A DNA stretch of 30,931 nucleotides from Bremia lactucae (taxonomy: Eukaryota > Oomycota > Peronosporomycetes > Peronosporales > Peronosporaceae), in NCBI RefSeq assembly GCF_004359215.1, contig NC_090613.1:5345597-5376527 (forward strand). Reading direction: 5' to 3'. A model generated the notes under the pieces. That model saw nothing but the letters and a program-made list of their open reading frames with translations, was not told the origin of the DNA and did not search any database. How positions within the stretch are numbered: the stretch's first letter is position 1; each line of letters opens with the position of its first letter. Made by a program: the position numbers and the translations under genes. This document shows positions 1-9,300 of the stretch, piece by piece.

Positions 1-54
1 AAAGTTGCTCCAGACACACAATCATTATGTGTCTCTGCATCTGGTGATGAGGTA

Positions 55-500
55 TCCCTCATCAAATTGAAGTTAAAAGTGAAAAATGATTTGTCACGTA
101 GAGCCCTAGTGGACTGTGGAGCGTCGAATAACTTTATTCGTCGCCAGTCGCTAGAGGGTTGTAGGCTCAAATATGTTGAGCGCGACATCCCTCCAACGAG
201 GATGACGGTGCGTCTAGCGACAGGCGCATTGAAAACAGTAATGAAACGCGTAGTGAAATTACACTAACGTTAAACGATTTACAGTACGATGATGATTTCA
301 TCGTGCATCCATTGATGACACATTTGATGTCATCATAGGTTTACCTTGGCTCAGAAAATTTAAGCCAAGAATCAGCTGGCAGCATCGATCCGTGAAGATG
401 CCTGCTACTTGTTCATCAGATGGCCATCTGATGAACGTCTTGGAGCGCCCACAAGCGTGTGGATGAACTACGAGTGAGTGCGATGGCCTCACTTGTGGTA
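55..500 (+). pseudogene. Gypsy protease (retropepsin) remnant, copy A
   Basis: The frame from 67 encodes a segment with VDCGASNNFI, the D-[ST/C]-G-A active-site region expected of a retroviral-type aspartic protease. It is followed by RRQSLEG...KYVERDIPPTRMTVRLATGA, which also occurs in copies B and C. The frame ends at 267, but related sequence ending in LPWLRK continues to about 360 in another frame, so there is a frameshift. Upstream bases match the segment that precedes the protease in copies B and C. In intact elements this enzyme cleaves the Gag-Pol polyprotein. Here it is decayed. Confidence 0.75.
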
Positions 501-903
501 CTGTCGTTAGTACGACTGCACAAGATCACAGTGTAATTACTAATCACCCTGTTGAGTCAGCTGCCGGCGGCTGTGCTAATGCACAGGCAGCGACGAAGGC
601 CCACTACTCGAATAAGTCGAGTGGATTGAAGCATGAATGTACGCTTAGCGGGCGAAAAAAACAAGGAAGAAACCGATTGTCTAAAATGGACAATACGATG
701 ATCCTAGGTCGAGTAGACAGTCGACTGTAGTGGGCCCGACGGTGATAGCGCAATCACAGTCGGAAGACGTTGAGGGAATAAGTTTCCACGTACTTGAGGA
801 GAAATCTCCACAAGTAGTTAATGCTGAATTGACTAGACTTCAGCATCCCGAGAAATTGATCACTCGGCAGCCTGTTTATAAATCCCAGGAAGAAACCTAG
901 ACA

Positions 904-1694
904 TTGAATGTCTTGGCTAATGACAGATCAAGAGTAGGCGCTTATACTCTTGATCTCTATGCGCCTCCGAAGTCAACTTCGGAATTATCTCAATTACCGA
1001 CCCTAGAACTTAAGCGGTTCTTGAGAGATCTGCATAGTCGTAGAATCAAGCAGATTTGCGTACTCGTCACAGAGGACGAATACGTAACAAATATTCGGTC
1101 AGCGGTAATTTTTGCAGAGAACGAACGGGTTCTCAGCAGCTCATCGATGGACGAAAGTGTCCTCGATGTGAAGACTCGGATTGAGAGATACACTACTCAA
1201 TCTGGAAGTCACTCAAGACAAATCCTCTATACAAGGATTTAATAGAATTCAGGGATGTATTCCCTGAAGCAGTTCCATGCGAGTTACCTAAGGATAAAGG
1301 CACTCGACATGAGATCGAGCTCAAACCGGGCTCGAAGTACTGTGTCATGAAGCAGTGGCCACTATCTCGTGAACGAGTACTTGCGATCGATAAATTCTTT
1401 ATCGATCGAGTAAAAGCGGGCCATATGAGGGAGTCAACCTCCCTACTTAGCTCTCCGACCGTCTATGTGTGAAAGGCCACAGGAGTGTGTCGGATAGTGC
1501 ACGCATTCAATAAACTGAATGCTGCAACGGTACCGGCTCAAACGCCGATACCTAGAAAAGACTTTATCATAGAAAATATGTCTAAGAGTACGATCTTTTC
1601 GTCTATGGATCTAATGGACGGATTTTATCAGATCCTTATGCGTGAACGAGACATCCCGTACACAGCAGTGAGCACTTCCAGTGGGATGCCCTGA
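904..1694 (+). pseudogene. Gypsy reverse transcriptase, N-terminal part, copy A
   Basis: A spacer frame (904-1242) leads into RT sequence. DVFPEAVPCELPKDKGTRHE and RIVHAFNKLNAATVPAQTPI are typical of the fingers region, and SSMDLMDGFYQILM is the first palm motif with its catalytic-type aspartate. The frame carries an internal TGA between VYV and KAT (about 1470) that copy B shares. Sequence stops at SSGMP (about 1693) and an LTR follows within four bases. The YxDD motif, the thumb, RNase H and integrase are missing. It cannot make an active enzyme. Confidence 0.8.
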
Positions 1695-1697
1695 TGG

Positions 1698-2250
1698 TGT
1701 AACGGGCTAAAGTTGCCCTTATGTTACACAGTCCCCGTTAAGTACGCTTGGTGTACTTAAGGGGATGGTCAATTACTAAATAATCGTAATTAGACCCAGC
1801 ACTCGGGTCTGATGCACATTTGTGACCAACCCTTGTGTATGTGAATCTCATAGGTGCATTCACATTAAGAGGGATGACGCCTAGCGTCACCCGTGATGAC
1901 GTCTAGCGTCATCTGTTACGCGAGGTATCTAGAAAGATACGCTCGCAATGAATATTAAGTGTTATCTATAGATGTGACATTTTGATTGGTAAAAATAGGT
2001 ATTTATATTCAATCGCATTGAATATAAATCAGTCTGAAAACTACTTCTTACTTGATAAGTGCGCACGAGGAGCTGGATTACCGCTCCTGTGACGACTCTT
2101 AATCACAGTACTTAGTGTGTTGGTTGAGGTCGCTAACGCGCCCACCACAACTACCTCACTGCACGCAAGAGAAGCAGATTAAACCGCTTCCACGCTGTGC
2201 TAGGGTGTGTGTATAAGTTGAGCGTGGCCGCATTACGAATCCCGCCTACA
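1698..2250 (+). repeat. LTR of copy A (553 bp, TG...CA)
   Basis: It starts TGTAACGGGC and ends CCCGCCTACA, giving TG/CA ends. The same sequence family recurs at 2688, 5771 and, on the minus strand, at 29640-30172, which fixes both ends. It contains two adjacent GATGACGY-CTA-GCGTCA hairpins (1873-1914), a hairpin around AGAA (about 1921-1948) and a perfect 13-bp hairpin with a CGC loop (2001-2029). No 5-bp target duplication was evident, as expected if this is one LTR of a truncated copy. Confidence 0.8.
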
Positions 2251-2687
2251 ATTTTAGTAAACAAAGGTGTTGCTTCAGAGTTATGATAGAGTTTAACCTT
2301 TATGGTTCTGTTTACTTGGCAGATGTTCTGCCACTGAGCTTGTCCTGATCAACTTACCTGCAGCATGTTTGGCTCGAAAAAAATACTGGCATTTTATCGC
2401 CACCAAATGATCGAAGTTCGTACCCAAGCGACCCAAATCGACACCATTATACTTTCTTCGTCAATGCTCTTCTACAAAACCGCTTTGACGACAACGTAAA
2501 AATGCGCTGGAAAAAAAAGAAGATTTAAAAAAAGGAAATTTCCAAGCCAGAAGCTGTCCGGCGTTTATTTAAAACGGCTTTTATGACGATATACGTTTGA
2601 GCAAGCTTGGTATCCCAAAATGAAACGGACAAACAAGAATGTAAGGTGACTTGAGCTTGATTAGCACGATAACTCATCAAATCGTCT
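2251..2687 (+). other. Stretch between two retroelements; no intact gene
   Basis: About 440 bp between LTR A and LTR B with no open frame of useful length. The part from about 2400 to 2640 gives short, hydrophilic, protein-like runs in two plus-strand frames separated by stops and a frameshift, including a run with KPEAVRRLFKT. This could be an eroded host gene or another repeat. I cannot name it. Confidence 0.4.
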
Positions 2688-3055
2688 TGTAACGGGCTAG
2701 AGTTGCCCTTTGTTGCACAATCCCCGTTAAGCACACTTTGTGTACTTAAGGGGATGGTCACTTACTTAAGTGAAGTAATTGGACCCACCTCCCGTGTCTT
2801 TCACATTTGTGATCAACCCGTGTGTATGTGATGCACATAGGTGCATTCACATTAGGATGGATGACGGCTAGAGTCATCCATTACGCGAGATATTCAGAAA
2901 GATACGATCGCAATACATAATAGTGTATGTGACGGGTGGCATATCTCTGTAGCCCCCTTTATCTACAGAGATGACATTTTTGATTGGCAAAATAGGTATT
3001 TGTATTTTATACGATTAAATATAAATAAGACTGAAAACTACTTCCAACTTAGTAA
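2688..3055 (+). repeat. 5' LTR of copy B, 3'-truncated
   Basis: It aligns with LTR A from TGTAACGGGC through the CTGAAAACTACTT region. It then changes abruptly at about 3055 to sequence matching gag of copy C (ACTCCTTTC...). It has a private ATCTCTGTAG...CTACAGAGAT inverted repeat (about 2943-2972) not seen in LTR A, and the conserved hairpin at 2999-3025. Confidence 0.75.
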
Positions 3056-3840
3056 GACTCCTTTCTTAGTGACATAAAAAGGAGTGCAGTCGAATGGATG
3101 AGTTCGACCGTAGGGAATAATGCCATCTTGGCCATGCTGTCCGGTTTGGACAGAGATGCCCTCCATTCAGCCATCGCCGATTTCACACAACATGAACTTG
3201 ACGAGGCGGAGGAGAAGGTAGCCTTGCTTAATCAGCAAGGCTCTTAACAGGCAGAACTTTTGAGGTTACATTAGGTGCAGACCTCTGTACCTGGGAGGAC
3301 GCACAAGCGTCGTCCCGAAACCTTATAGATAGACATCTATAAGTATAGTGGAGTCGAAGAAGACTCCCTCTTAAGATTGTTTGTCGAGTTGGACGATGCC
3401 ATAAGAGCTCGTCATATCGTCGACGAAGAAATGCAAGTCGCATTTGCTCAGTCAAATTTGGCAGGTCGTGCCAAAACTTGGGTATTAGGCCTTAAGTTGC
3501 ACGACCCATATGTCTTTGGGTCGCTAGAGGCTTTTAAAGCCGCCTAGCGCTGAGTTCAGAGCTCGATCAGAGCTTCTGAAACTCAAGCAAGGCAAGCGTG
3601 ATGTTCACGCTTATGCCCAGCACATACGACTCTTAGCAAGTTGTATCACAAATGACCCAGTCCATGAACACACGTTGATACGGTGTTCATGCAAGGTCTT
3701 ACGGATGGTAAAGACCCGTCTGTTCCGCTTGGAACCGGATACGCTTGAAGAACAATATCCGCTGCGGAACAGGAGGACTCTAGCTTGAAACAGGCTCAAG
3801 CTAGTTCGGCATCGTATCGTGCTCCAAGACGACACGAGCT
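3056..3840 (+). pseudogene. Gypsy gag remnant, copy B
   Basis: Bases here match the gag of copy C (minus strand, 10710-11518): the segments encoding NDAILAMLSG, HELDEA...LLNQQG, the VEEDS...LELDD stretch and KLKQGKRDVH can be followed in shifting frames. Several stops and frameshifts occur, for example TAA just after the LLNQQGS coding segment near 3245. Gag would form the particle core. The start is lost in the LTR fusion at 3055. Confidence 0.7.
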
Positions 3841-4220
3841 GGGAGGTTCAGAACGTTGGACCTTTCTTGAGTCGAAAGCGAGAGACCTCGCTATTCGAGC
3901 AGTAAGCGATTGCAGAAATGCAATCGCTGTCAAAAGTTAGGTCCCTACGCTAATGAGTCTAGTGCCCCACGCCCAGTACTGAGAGGTACTAAACGTAATT
4001 ATGGACTGAATCCCAGCCAGGGCAACGATCGCGGGTCTAACGCTATTGCGAAATCGCAACAGCGAGGCGGCCCGCCAACAAACGGTCAGGGTCCGCAAGG
4101 GGCGCAACACCCTACTGATCGAGCAATCTCAAGAGAATTTGATCTCTTGACGAAAGTTGCTCCAAATAAACAGTCATTATGTGTCTTTGCACCTGGCGAT
4201 GAGGTACCCTCACCTTGAGT
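3841..4220 (+). pseudogene. Gag C-terminus with destroyed zinc knuckle, copy B
   Basis: The frame 3910-4218 encodes CNRCQKLGPYANESSAP. The same site in copy C reads CSCCQMLGHYAHEC, a CX2CX4HX4C zinc knuckle. In copy B the histidine has become proline and the last cysteine serine, so the nucleic-acid-binding knuckle cannot fold. The following basic, Gly/Asn-rich tail leads to the protease region. Confidence 0.7.
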
Positions 4221-4493
4221 TAAGAGAGACAAATTATTTGTCACTCAAAGTCCTAGTGGACTGTGGGCCATCGATCATTAGAGGGTCGTAGGCTCAAATA
4301 CGTTGAGCGCGACATCCCTCCAACGAGGATGACGGTGCGTCTAGCGACAGGCGCATCGATAACAGTGATGAAACGCGCAATGAAATTTCTCTACACGTTA
4401 AAAGATTTACAGTATGATGATGCTTTTACTGTACTGGATTTCGAATACAAATTTGATGTCATCCGACGTTTACCTTGGCTCAGAAAGTATTAG
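4221..4493 (+). pseudogene. Gypsy protease remnant, copy B
   Basis: The sequence matches the protease of copies A and C, but the active-site part is altered. VDCG is followed by a deletion that removes the ASNNFIRRQ coding region, and the frame then resumes at SLEGRRLKYVERDIPPTRM. The frame 4263-4493 continues to LPWLRKY and stops. With the active-site loop damaged this protease is dead. Confidence 0.7.
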
Positions 4494-4661
4494 CCAAGAA
4501 TCAGCTGGCAGCATCGATCCGTAAAGATGCCTGCCACTTGTTCATCAGATGGCCATCTGATGAACGTCTTGGAGTGTCCACAAGCGTGTTGATGTGCCAC
4601 GAGTGAGTGCGATGATCTTACTTATGGTACGGTCGTTATTACGACTGCACAAGATCACAAT

Positions 4662-5111
4662 GTGATTACTGATCACCCTGTGGTGTCAGCTGCTGGCGGC
4701 TGTGAAATTGCACAGGCAGCGCCGAAGGTCCACCACTCGAAGAAGTCGAGCGGATTGAGACATGAATGTACGCCTAGCGGGCGACATTTAAGGAAGATAC
4801 CGGTTGCGGAAAAGGGGCAATACGATGATCCTAGGTTGAGAAGAGAGTCGACCGTAGAAGACCCGACTGTGTTAGCGCAATCACAGTCGGAAGACGTTGA
4901 GGGAATATGCCTCGACATAATTGAGGAAAAATCTCCTCACTTAGTTAATGCTGAAGTGACTAGACTTCAGCATCCCATAAATGTCTTGGTTAATGACGGA
5001 TCAAATGTAGGCGCTTATACTCTAGATCTGTATGCGCCTCCGGAGTTAACTTCTGAGATAACTCAATTAACAACCCTAGAACCCGAAGCGGTTCTTGAGA
5101 GATCTGCATAG
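4662..5111 (+). pseudogene. Pol spacer region, copy B
   Basis: A 149-codon open frame is homologous to the spacer between protease and RT in copies A and C. It carries the shared segments DHPV, SAAGGC, HHSKKSSG, RHECTPSGR, AQSQSEDVEG and GAYTLDLYAPPE. I recognise no domain. It is hydrophilic and Ser-rich. In copy C the equivalent frame (9451-9951) is also open. Confidence 0.6.
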
Positions 5112-5289
5112 TGGTAGAATCAAGCAAAATCTGCGTACTCGTCACAGAGGACGAATACGTAACCGATATTCGGTTAGCGGTAATTTTGGCAGAGAACGAA
5201 CGGGTTTTCAGCAGCTCATAGATGGACAAAAGAGTCCTCAATGTGAAGACTCGGATTGTGAGATATACCACTCAGTCCTGAGAGTCGCT

Positions 5290-5770
5290 TAAGACTAATC
5301 CTATTTACAAGGATTTGATTGTATTCAGGGATGTATTCCCTGATACAGTTCTATGCGAGTTGCCTAAGGATAAAGGCACTCGACATGAGACCGGGCTCAA
5401 ATTGGGTTGAAGTACTGTGTCATGAAGCAGTGACAACTACCTCGTGGTGAATTACTTGCGGTCGATAATTTCTTTGTCGATCGATTAAAAGCGGGTCATG
5501 AAAGGGAGTCAACCTCCCTACTTAGCTCTCCGACCGTCTATGTGTGAAAGGCCACAGGAGGGTGGCGGATAGTGCACGCATTCAATAAACTAAATGCTGC
5601 AACGGTACCGGCTCAAACGCCGATACCAAGAAAAGACGTTATCATAGAAAATATGTCTAAGAGTACGATCTTTTCGTCTATGGATCTGATGGACGGATTT
5701 TATCAGATCCTTATGCGTGAACGAGACATCCCGTACAGCAGTGAGCACTTCCAAAGGGATGCCCTGATGG
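5290..5770 (+). pseudogene. Gypsy reverse transcriptase, N-terminal part, copy B
   Basis: The RT fingers and the first palm motif are present (HAFNKLNAATVPAQTPIPRK, SSMDLMDGFYQILM) and are nearly identical to copy A. It shares the TGA in the VYV/KAT context (about 5548). It ends at GGGATGCCCTGATGG-like sequence directly before the LTR at 5771, the same junction as in copy A. The YxDD motif and all downstream domains are absent. Confidence 0.8.
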
Positions 5771-5957
5771 TGTAACGGGCTAAAGTTGCCCTTTGTTACA
5801 CAATCCCCGTTAAGCACACTTTGTGTACTTAAGGGGATGGTCACTTACTTAAGTGAAGTAATTGGACCCACCACTTGGGAGTGGTTCACATTGTGACTCA
5901 CCCTTGTGTATGTGATGCACATAGGTGCATTCACATTGGAACGGATGACGCCTAGCG
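5771..5957 (+). repeat. 3' LTR of copy B, truncated
   Basis: It begins TGTAACGGGCTAAAGTTGCC and follows the LTR family up to the first arm of the GATGACGCCTAGCGT hairpin, where homology stops near 5957. The remaining two thirds of the LTR are missing. Unrelated sequence follows. Confidence 0.75.
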
Positions 5958-6430
5958 TTGAAGCGGAGCTACCTCGCTTCTGAAGTCAGAGAAGACATTT
6001 AGACTCGGAGAGTCTCTAAGTTCTATAGAACTAATGGTTTTAACAACTTAGGGAGTCGTACAAGCTATCAAAGCTCAATGAATCCTAGTTCAAGGGATTC
6101 AAGGGCTCGTGGAACCAAGTGGCAACTAGTGCCCAAGAGTATATACCTTAGAAAGGCTTCTATCTCTTACAGATCACTGCACAAGCATTAGGAAGGCACT
6201 TAACGCTTTAAGATCAAAAGGGGAACTGCACTTAATTAATTATTTGATCGAAAACCTTTTCCTAGCTAATTTATAAATGGAATTCGGCCGCCAGATTTAT
6301 ATCTGGTGGTGACCACATTTGTTACCCAGAATTAACTATTTTTAGAATAGGATAAAAGGGTATTTTACCCAAAGACCAATAACTGTACACAAAGTCGATT
6401 TGTCAAAACTATCATTTTCAATTCTATCGC
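5958..6430 (+). other. Leader-like stretch before gag-like frame E
   Basis: About 470 bp without a gene, lying immediately upstream of the gag-like frame at 6431. It has a CCAGAT-TTAT-ATCTGG hairpin near 6290-6306. By position it may be LTR or untranslated leader of element E. I could not find its LTR ends or a second copy in the window. Confidence 0.4.
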
Positions 6431-7375
6431 ATGGCTAACGTGTCTTTGCGGTCGGCGAATAGTGCGAAACCTTCGGCTGCGGTACATGCAGCCGCGGGCG
6501 ACGAATTATTGTCTCTTGCGGCAGACGTTTCGTCTGCCGTAGTATCATCTTCTCCCGCAACACTAGATGTTGCGGAAGCACGTGGTGATTCACCACGTGA
6601 TTACGACCCCTCTTTGGAGGTCGACTACGAATGCGAGTCGGATGAAATGGCCGACTCGGGGAGAATAGAACAGTCGACTGATAGACGTCAGGCAGCTGAC
6701 TATGAGCCTTCGAATGAGAGGGCTCATTCTGATAGACGAGTTAATAGTCTATTTGGTTCCGACGATAAGGATGATCCCTCATCGCCCGTTCCGTCTCCCA
6801 TACGGTCTCCTGCACTGTTTCTGTGCAAGGTGATGACGATGGCGTAAGCCATCGTAAGAAAAGTTCTTTTGGTACCCCTGCTTCAGTGGGTACCACTCAG
6901 GGGAGTGAAGACAATAAAATGTCTCATCTCGCCCCTGGAAGAAGCCGTGGATTTTGCCAGATAGGCTAATCAATAGCTTGTCTGGAGAGACTACTCCTCA
7001 CAAAAAATATCCCTTATTAATTGCGACAAAGCTACATGGCCTTGATCCCATCGCGAAGAACTTTCGCACTGAGGACGATCTTTATCTCGATGCTTTTCTT
7101 AAGCATCTACGATTTAGTGGCAACAATAAGCGAAATAAAGTATCGCTTATGCAAGCCTGGAGTGCGTTCATTCGCAATGTCAAAGACATGGGACGCGAAG
7201 GCTGGCTTCAAAAACTTAACGCGAATCGCGTTAAGTTTGAGAAACGAACTCCAACCGGTGCAAAGTATAAATTGCATCTGTTGTCACGTGAGTCTGGGCT
7301 TCCATGCCTCATGTGGGGAGATCCCTGTCCGTGTTGTGTTGACACCACGACACGAGTAAAATGGGATGTCTATTC
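6431..7375 (+). pseudogene. Gag-like fragment of a second retroelement family (E), frameshifted
   Basis: The frame from ATG 6431 encodes a Ser/Ala/Asp-rich, acidic N-terminal region (138 codons; YDPSLEVDYECESDEMADSG). It then shifts frame near 6830 and again near 6955. Coding-like sequence continues with LHGLDPIAKNF, EDDLYLDAFLKHLRF and GREGWLQKLNANRVKF to about 7300. Around 7376 the bases become the antisense of copy C's integrase tail, so the fragment ends there. An acidic, Ser-rich leader followed by a basic helical part resembles retroelement Gag in layout, but no signature motif is visible. It could also be a decayed host gene. Confidence 0.4.
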
Positions 7376-8390
7376 CCTTTTTTTGCCGTGTGGAAGGGCT
7401 CGCATCTCTATCGAGATGCGCGATGCTTTTTCAATACGCTTTGTGCGCACTGCCATGAGATATTTCTCATCTTCGATGTCAATTGCTTTGACGCCGACAT
7501 CACTCGGGTCATTATTAACTTCTAGGCGTGATGAGCATGAGCCAGAAGTGGTTTTGCTCGTGCGAGTCCACCCCCCCTAAAACTAGAGGATCCCTTTAAT
7601 TGGGTGGGTATTTGCGAGGATGGCGTAAGCCATTCACGAAGAAAGGTGTATGCGTTGTAGACGCATGCACCGAATTATTGATGGCGAATTCGACCATCGG
7701 TAAAAACTCGCTCCAATTCGGATACGATTGGACGTAACCTCGAAGTATCACTTCGAGGACGCGATTTACGCGTTCTGTTTGACCATCCGTTTCTGGGTGA
7801 TCGGATGTTGACATATTCAGCCGTATTCCAGAGATCGGAACACGGATTGCCAGAACTCCGCCGTGAATCGTGGATCTCAATCCGAGACCAATTCACGGGG
7901 TAGAACGTGGAGTTTGAATACCGTATCGATAAAGACACGGGCACAGCCCGAAGCCGTAATCGACTCTGGTACTGCAGCAAGATGTTCCATCTTGCTAAAT
8001 CCGAAGACGAAGTCCATAGATACGGACTGCCAATATTCTGCCGGAAGTGGTAGAGGTTGGAGAGGTGCACAGAATGAAGGGCTAGGCTTCACCCGTTGAC
8101 ATACCTCGCAAGCACGAATGTACTTGCGCACAAACTGATACTGGGGGCCAGTAAAAGTCGCGACAAACTGAGATAAGTTTTCTCACGTCCACGATGCCCG
8201 CTTGTTGGTGTATCGTGACACTCATACATGATGCGCATGCGCAAATCATTGTGAGTTGGGACGACGACACGCGAAGTGTCGCCGGCAGCGGCTGTTTAAT
8301 ACAATAAGCCGTTGCGTATCGATCGGATGACGATCGATATAAAGCCGGTAAATCTGTAAAAGATTAATCGGAAGGATTCATCAGATGATC
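7376..8390 (-). pseudogene. Gypsy integrase, copy C
   Basis: The minus-strand frame 8131-7877 has CEVCQRVKPS, the second half of the HHCC zinc-binding domain, and then YWQSVSMDFVFGF, the start of the catalytic core. The frame 7880-7596 has TSDHPETDGQTERVNR, the core segment that carries the third acidic residue region of Gypsy integrases, and continues to VNGLRHPRK. Basic, hydrophilic coding with VGVKAIDIEDEKYL follows to about 7376. At least two frameshifts and stops separate these pieces, so it is inactive. Integrase would insert the cDNA into the host genome. Confidence 0.85.
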
Positions 8391-9300
8391 CATTAGACGC
8401 AGAAGGTTTTATCTTCTTTGTAGGCTTTCTTTATGTCATCAACTAAGGTTGATGACGGAACACTAGTAGTGAGTGTTGCAACAGTGGGATTATTTTCACT
8501 GTTGGAGTGCAATGCCGACTCGAAATCGGGTCGGCGTGATAACGCATCAGCGACGACATTAAGTCGTCTTGGTTTATATTCGACGGAGAAATTATACTCC
8601 GCGAAGAAGGATAGCCACCTCGCCAATCTTTGCGAGAGGTGTGGGTTATTTACGGCCGTAATGCCGCATGGTCCGTATATACGATGAACGGTCTATCTCC
8701 TCGGAGATAGACCCTAAATTTAGCCAATGCATATATCATGGCAAGGAGTTCCTTGTCATGTACTGGGTAATTGCGTATAGCTGGTTGCAGCTGGCGCGAT
8801 TGGTAACAGACGACGCGCTCCGCGCCGTCTGTATCGTATTGCATTAACGCACAGCCGATTGCGGTATTGCTGGCGTCACAGACCACATGGAATGGTCTGT
8901 CTTAATCTGCAATCGCAAAGGTGGGCGATTGCATCAAGCTTTGCTTGATACCTTTAAAGAAACGCTGGCAATCAGCGTTCCATAACCATTTCTCGTCTTT
9001 TTACATGAGACGAGGGAGATAAACTGTCATCTCGGCATAATTGCGTGACTACTTGTGCAAGTACGCCGCTAATCCAAGGAACTTTCTATGTCCCTTAACA
9101 TCGACTGAAACTGGCAAGTTGGTAATTGCCTTGATCTCTTCGGGATCAGGGCGCATGCCGTGTTTACCGACGATGTACCCAAGAAGTGGTATTTCGCTTG
9201 CAGCGACATTTCTTGAGATTTGCGTACAACTTATGCTTTCGCATAAGCGTAAGAACCTGACGAACGTGAGTTTGAACTTTCACGTCCGTCTTCCCGCCCA
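8391..9300 (-). pseudogene. Gypsy RT thumb and RNase H, copy C
   Basis: On the minus strand, about 9270-8890 gives EIPLLGYIVGKHGMRPDPEE and KFLGLAAYL, the RT thumb/connection of Gypsy elements. The frame 8886-8650 gives VCDASNTAIGCALMQ, VVCYQSRQL and YTDHAALRP, matching RNase H with its DAS and TDH acidic motifs. It continues in another frame as MARWLSFFAEYNFSVEYKPR and NVVADALSRRPD (8626-8393). Upstream, RT jumps from the spacer (VLERP) to the segment just after where YxDD should lie, so the catalytic palm is deleted. Confidence 0.85.

Larger units (their letters stand above)
1..2250 (+). mobile_element. Ty3/Gypsy retrotransposon copy A (partial, defective)
   Basis: This is the 3' part of a Gypsy-type element that enters from the left edge. 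Read in order it contains a retropepsin-like protease segment (about 60-350), a long spacer (about 390-1200), the N-terminal part of reverse transcriptase (about 1243-1694) and then directly an LTR (1698-2250). The rest of RT, RNase H and integrase are absent. Frames are broken by stops and frameshifts, so it is not functional. Copy B at 2688-5957 has the same layout and the same RT-to-LTR junction. Family assignment rests on the protein order and on sequence likeness to copy C, which retains RNase H and integrase. Confidence 0.85.
2688..5957 (+). mobile_element. Ty3/Gypsy retrotransposon copy B (defective, truncated both LTRs)
   Basis: The copy starts with an LTR (TGTAACGGGC at 2688) and then gag (about 3056-3840), a ruined zinc knuckle, protease (about 4230-4490), spacer (about 4500-5290), the RT N-terminal part (about 5300-5766) and an LTR (from 5771). 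The first ~105 bases of the two LTRs differ at only two sites that I can count, so they belong to one insertion, though a divergent patch follows. Its 5' LTR is fused into gag at about 3055, removing the end of the LTR, the primer site and the gag start. Its 3' LTR breaks off near 5957. It is non-autonomous. Confidence 0.8.

Noticed and set aside
7370..7580. Plus-strand continuation of the gag-like frame E
   Set aside because: The opposite strand here encodes the tail of copy C's integrase in a coherent frame, so the open plus frame is antisense to it.
7863..8687. Plus-strand open frames inside copy C
   Set aside because: They are antisense to integrase and RNase H, whose motifs are clear on the minus strand.
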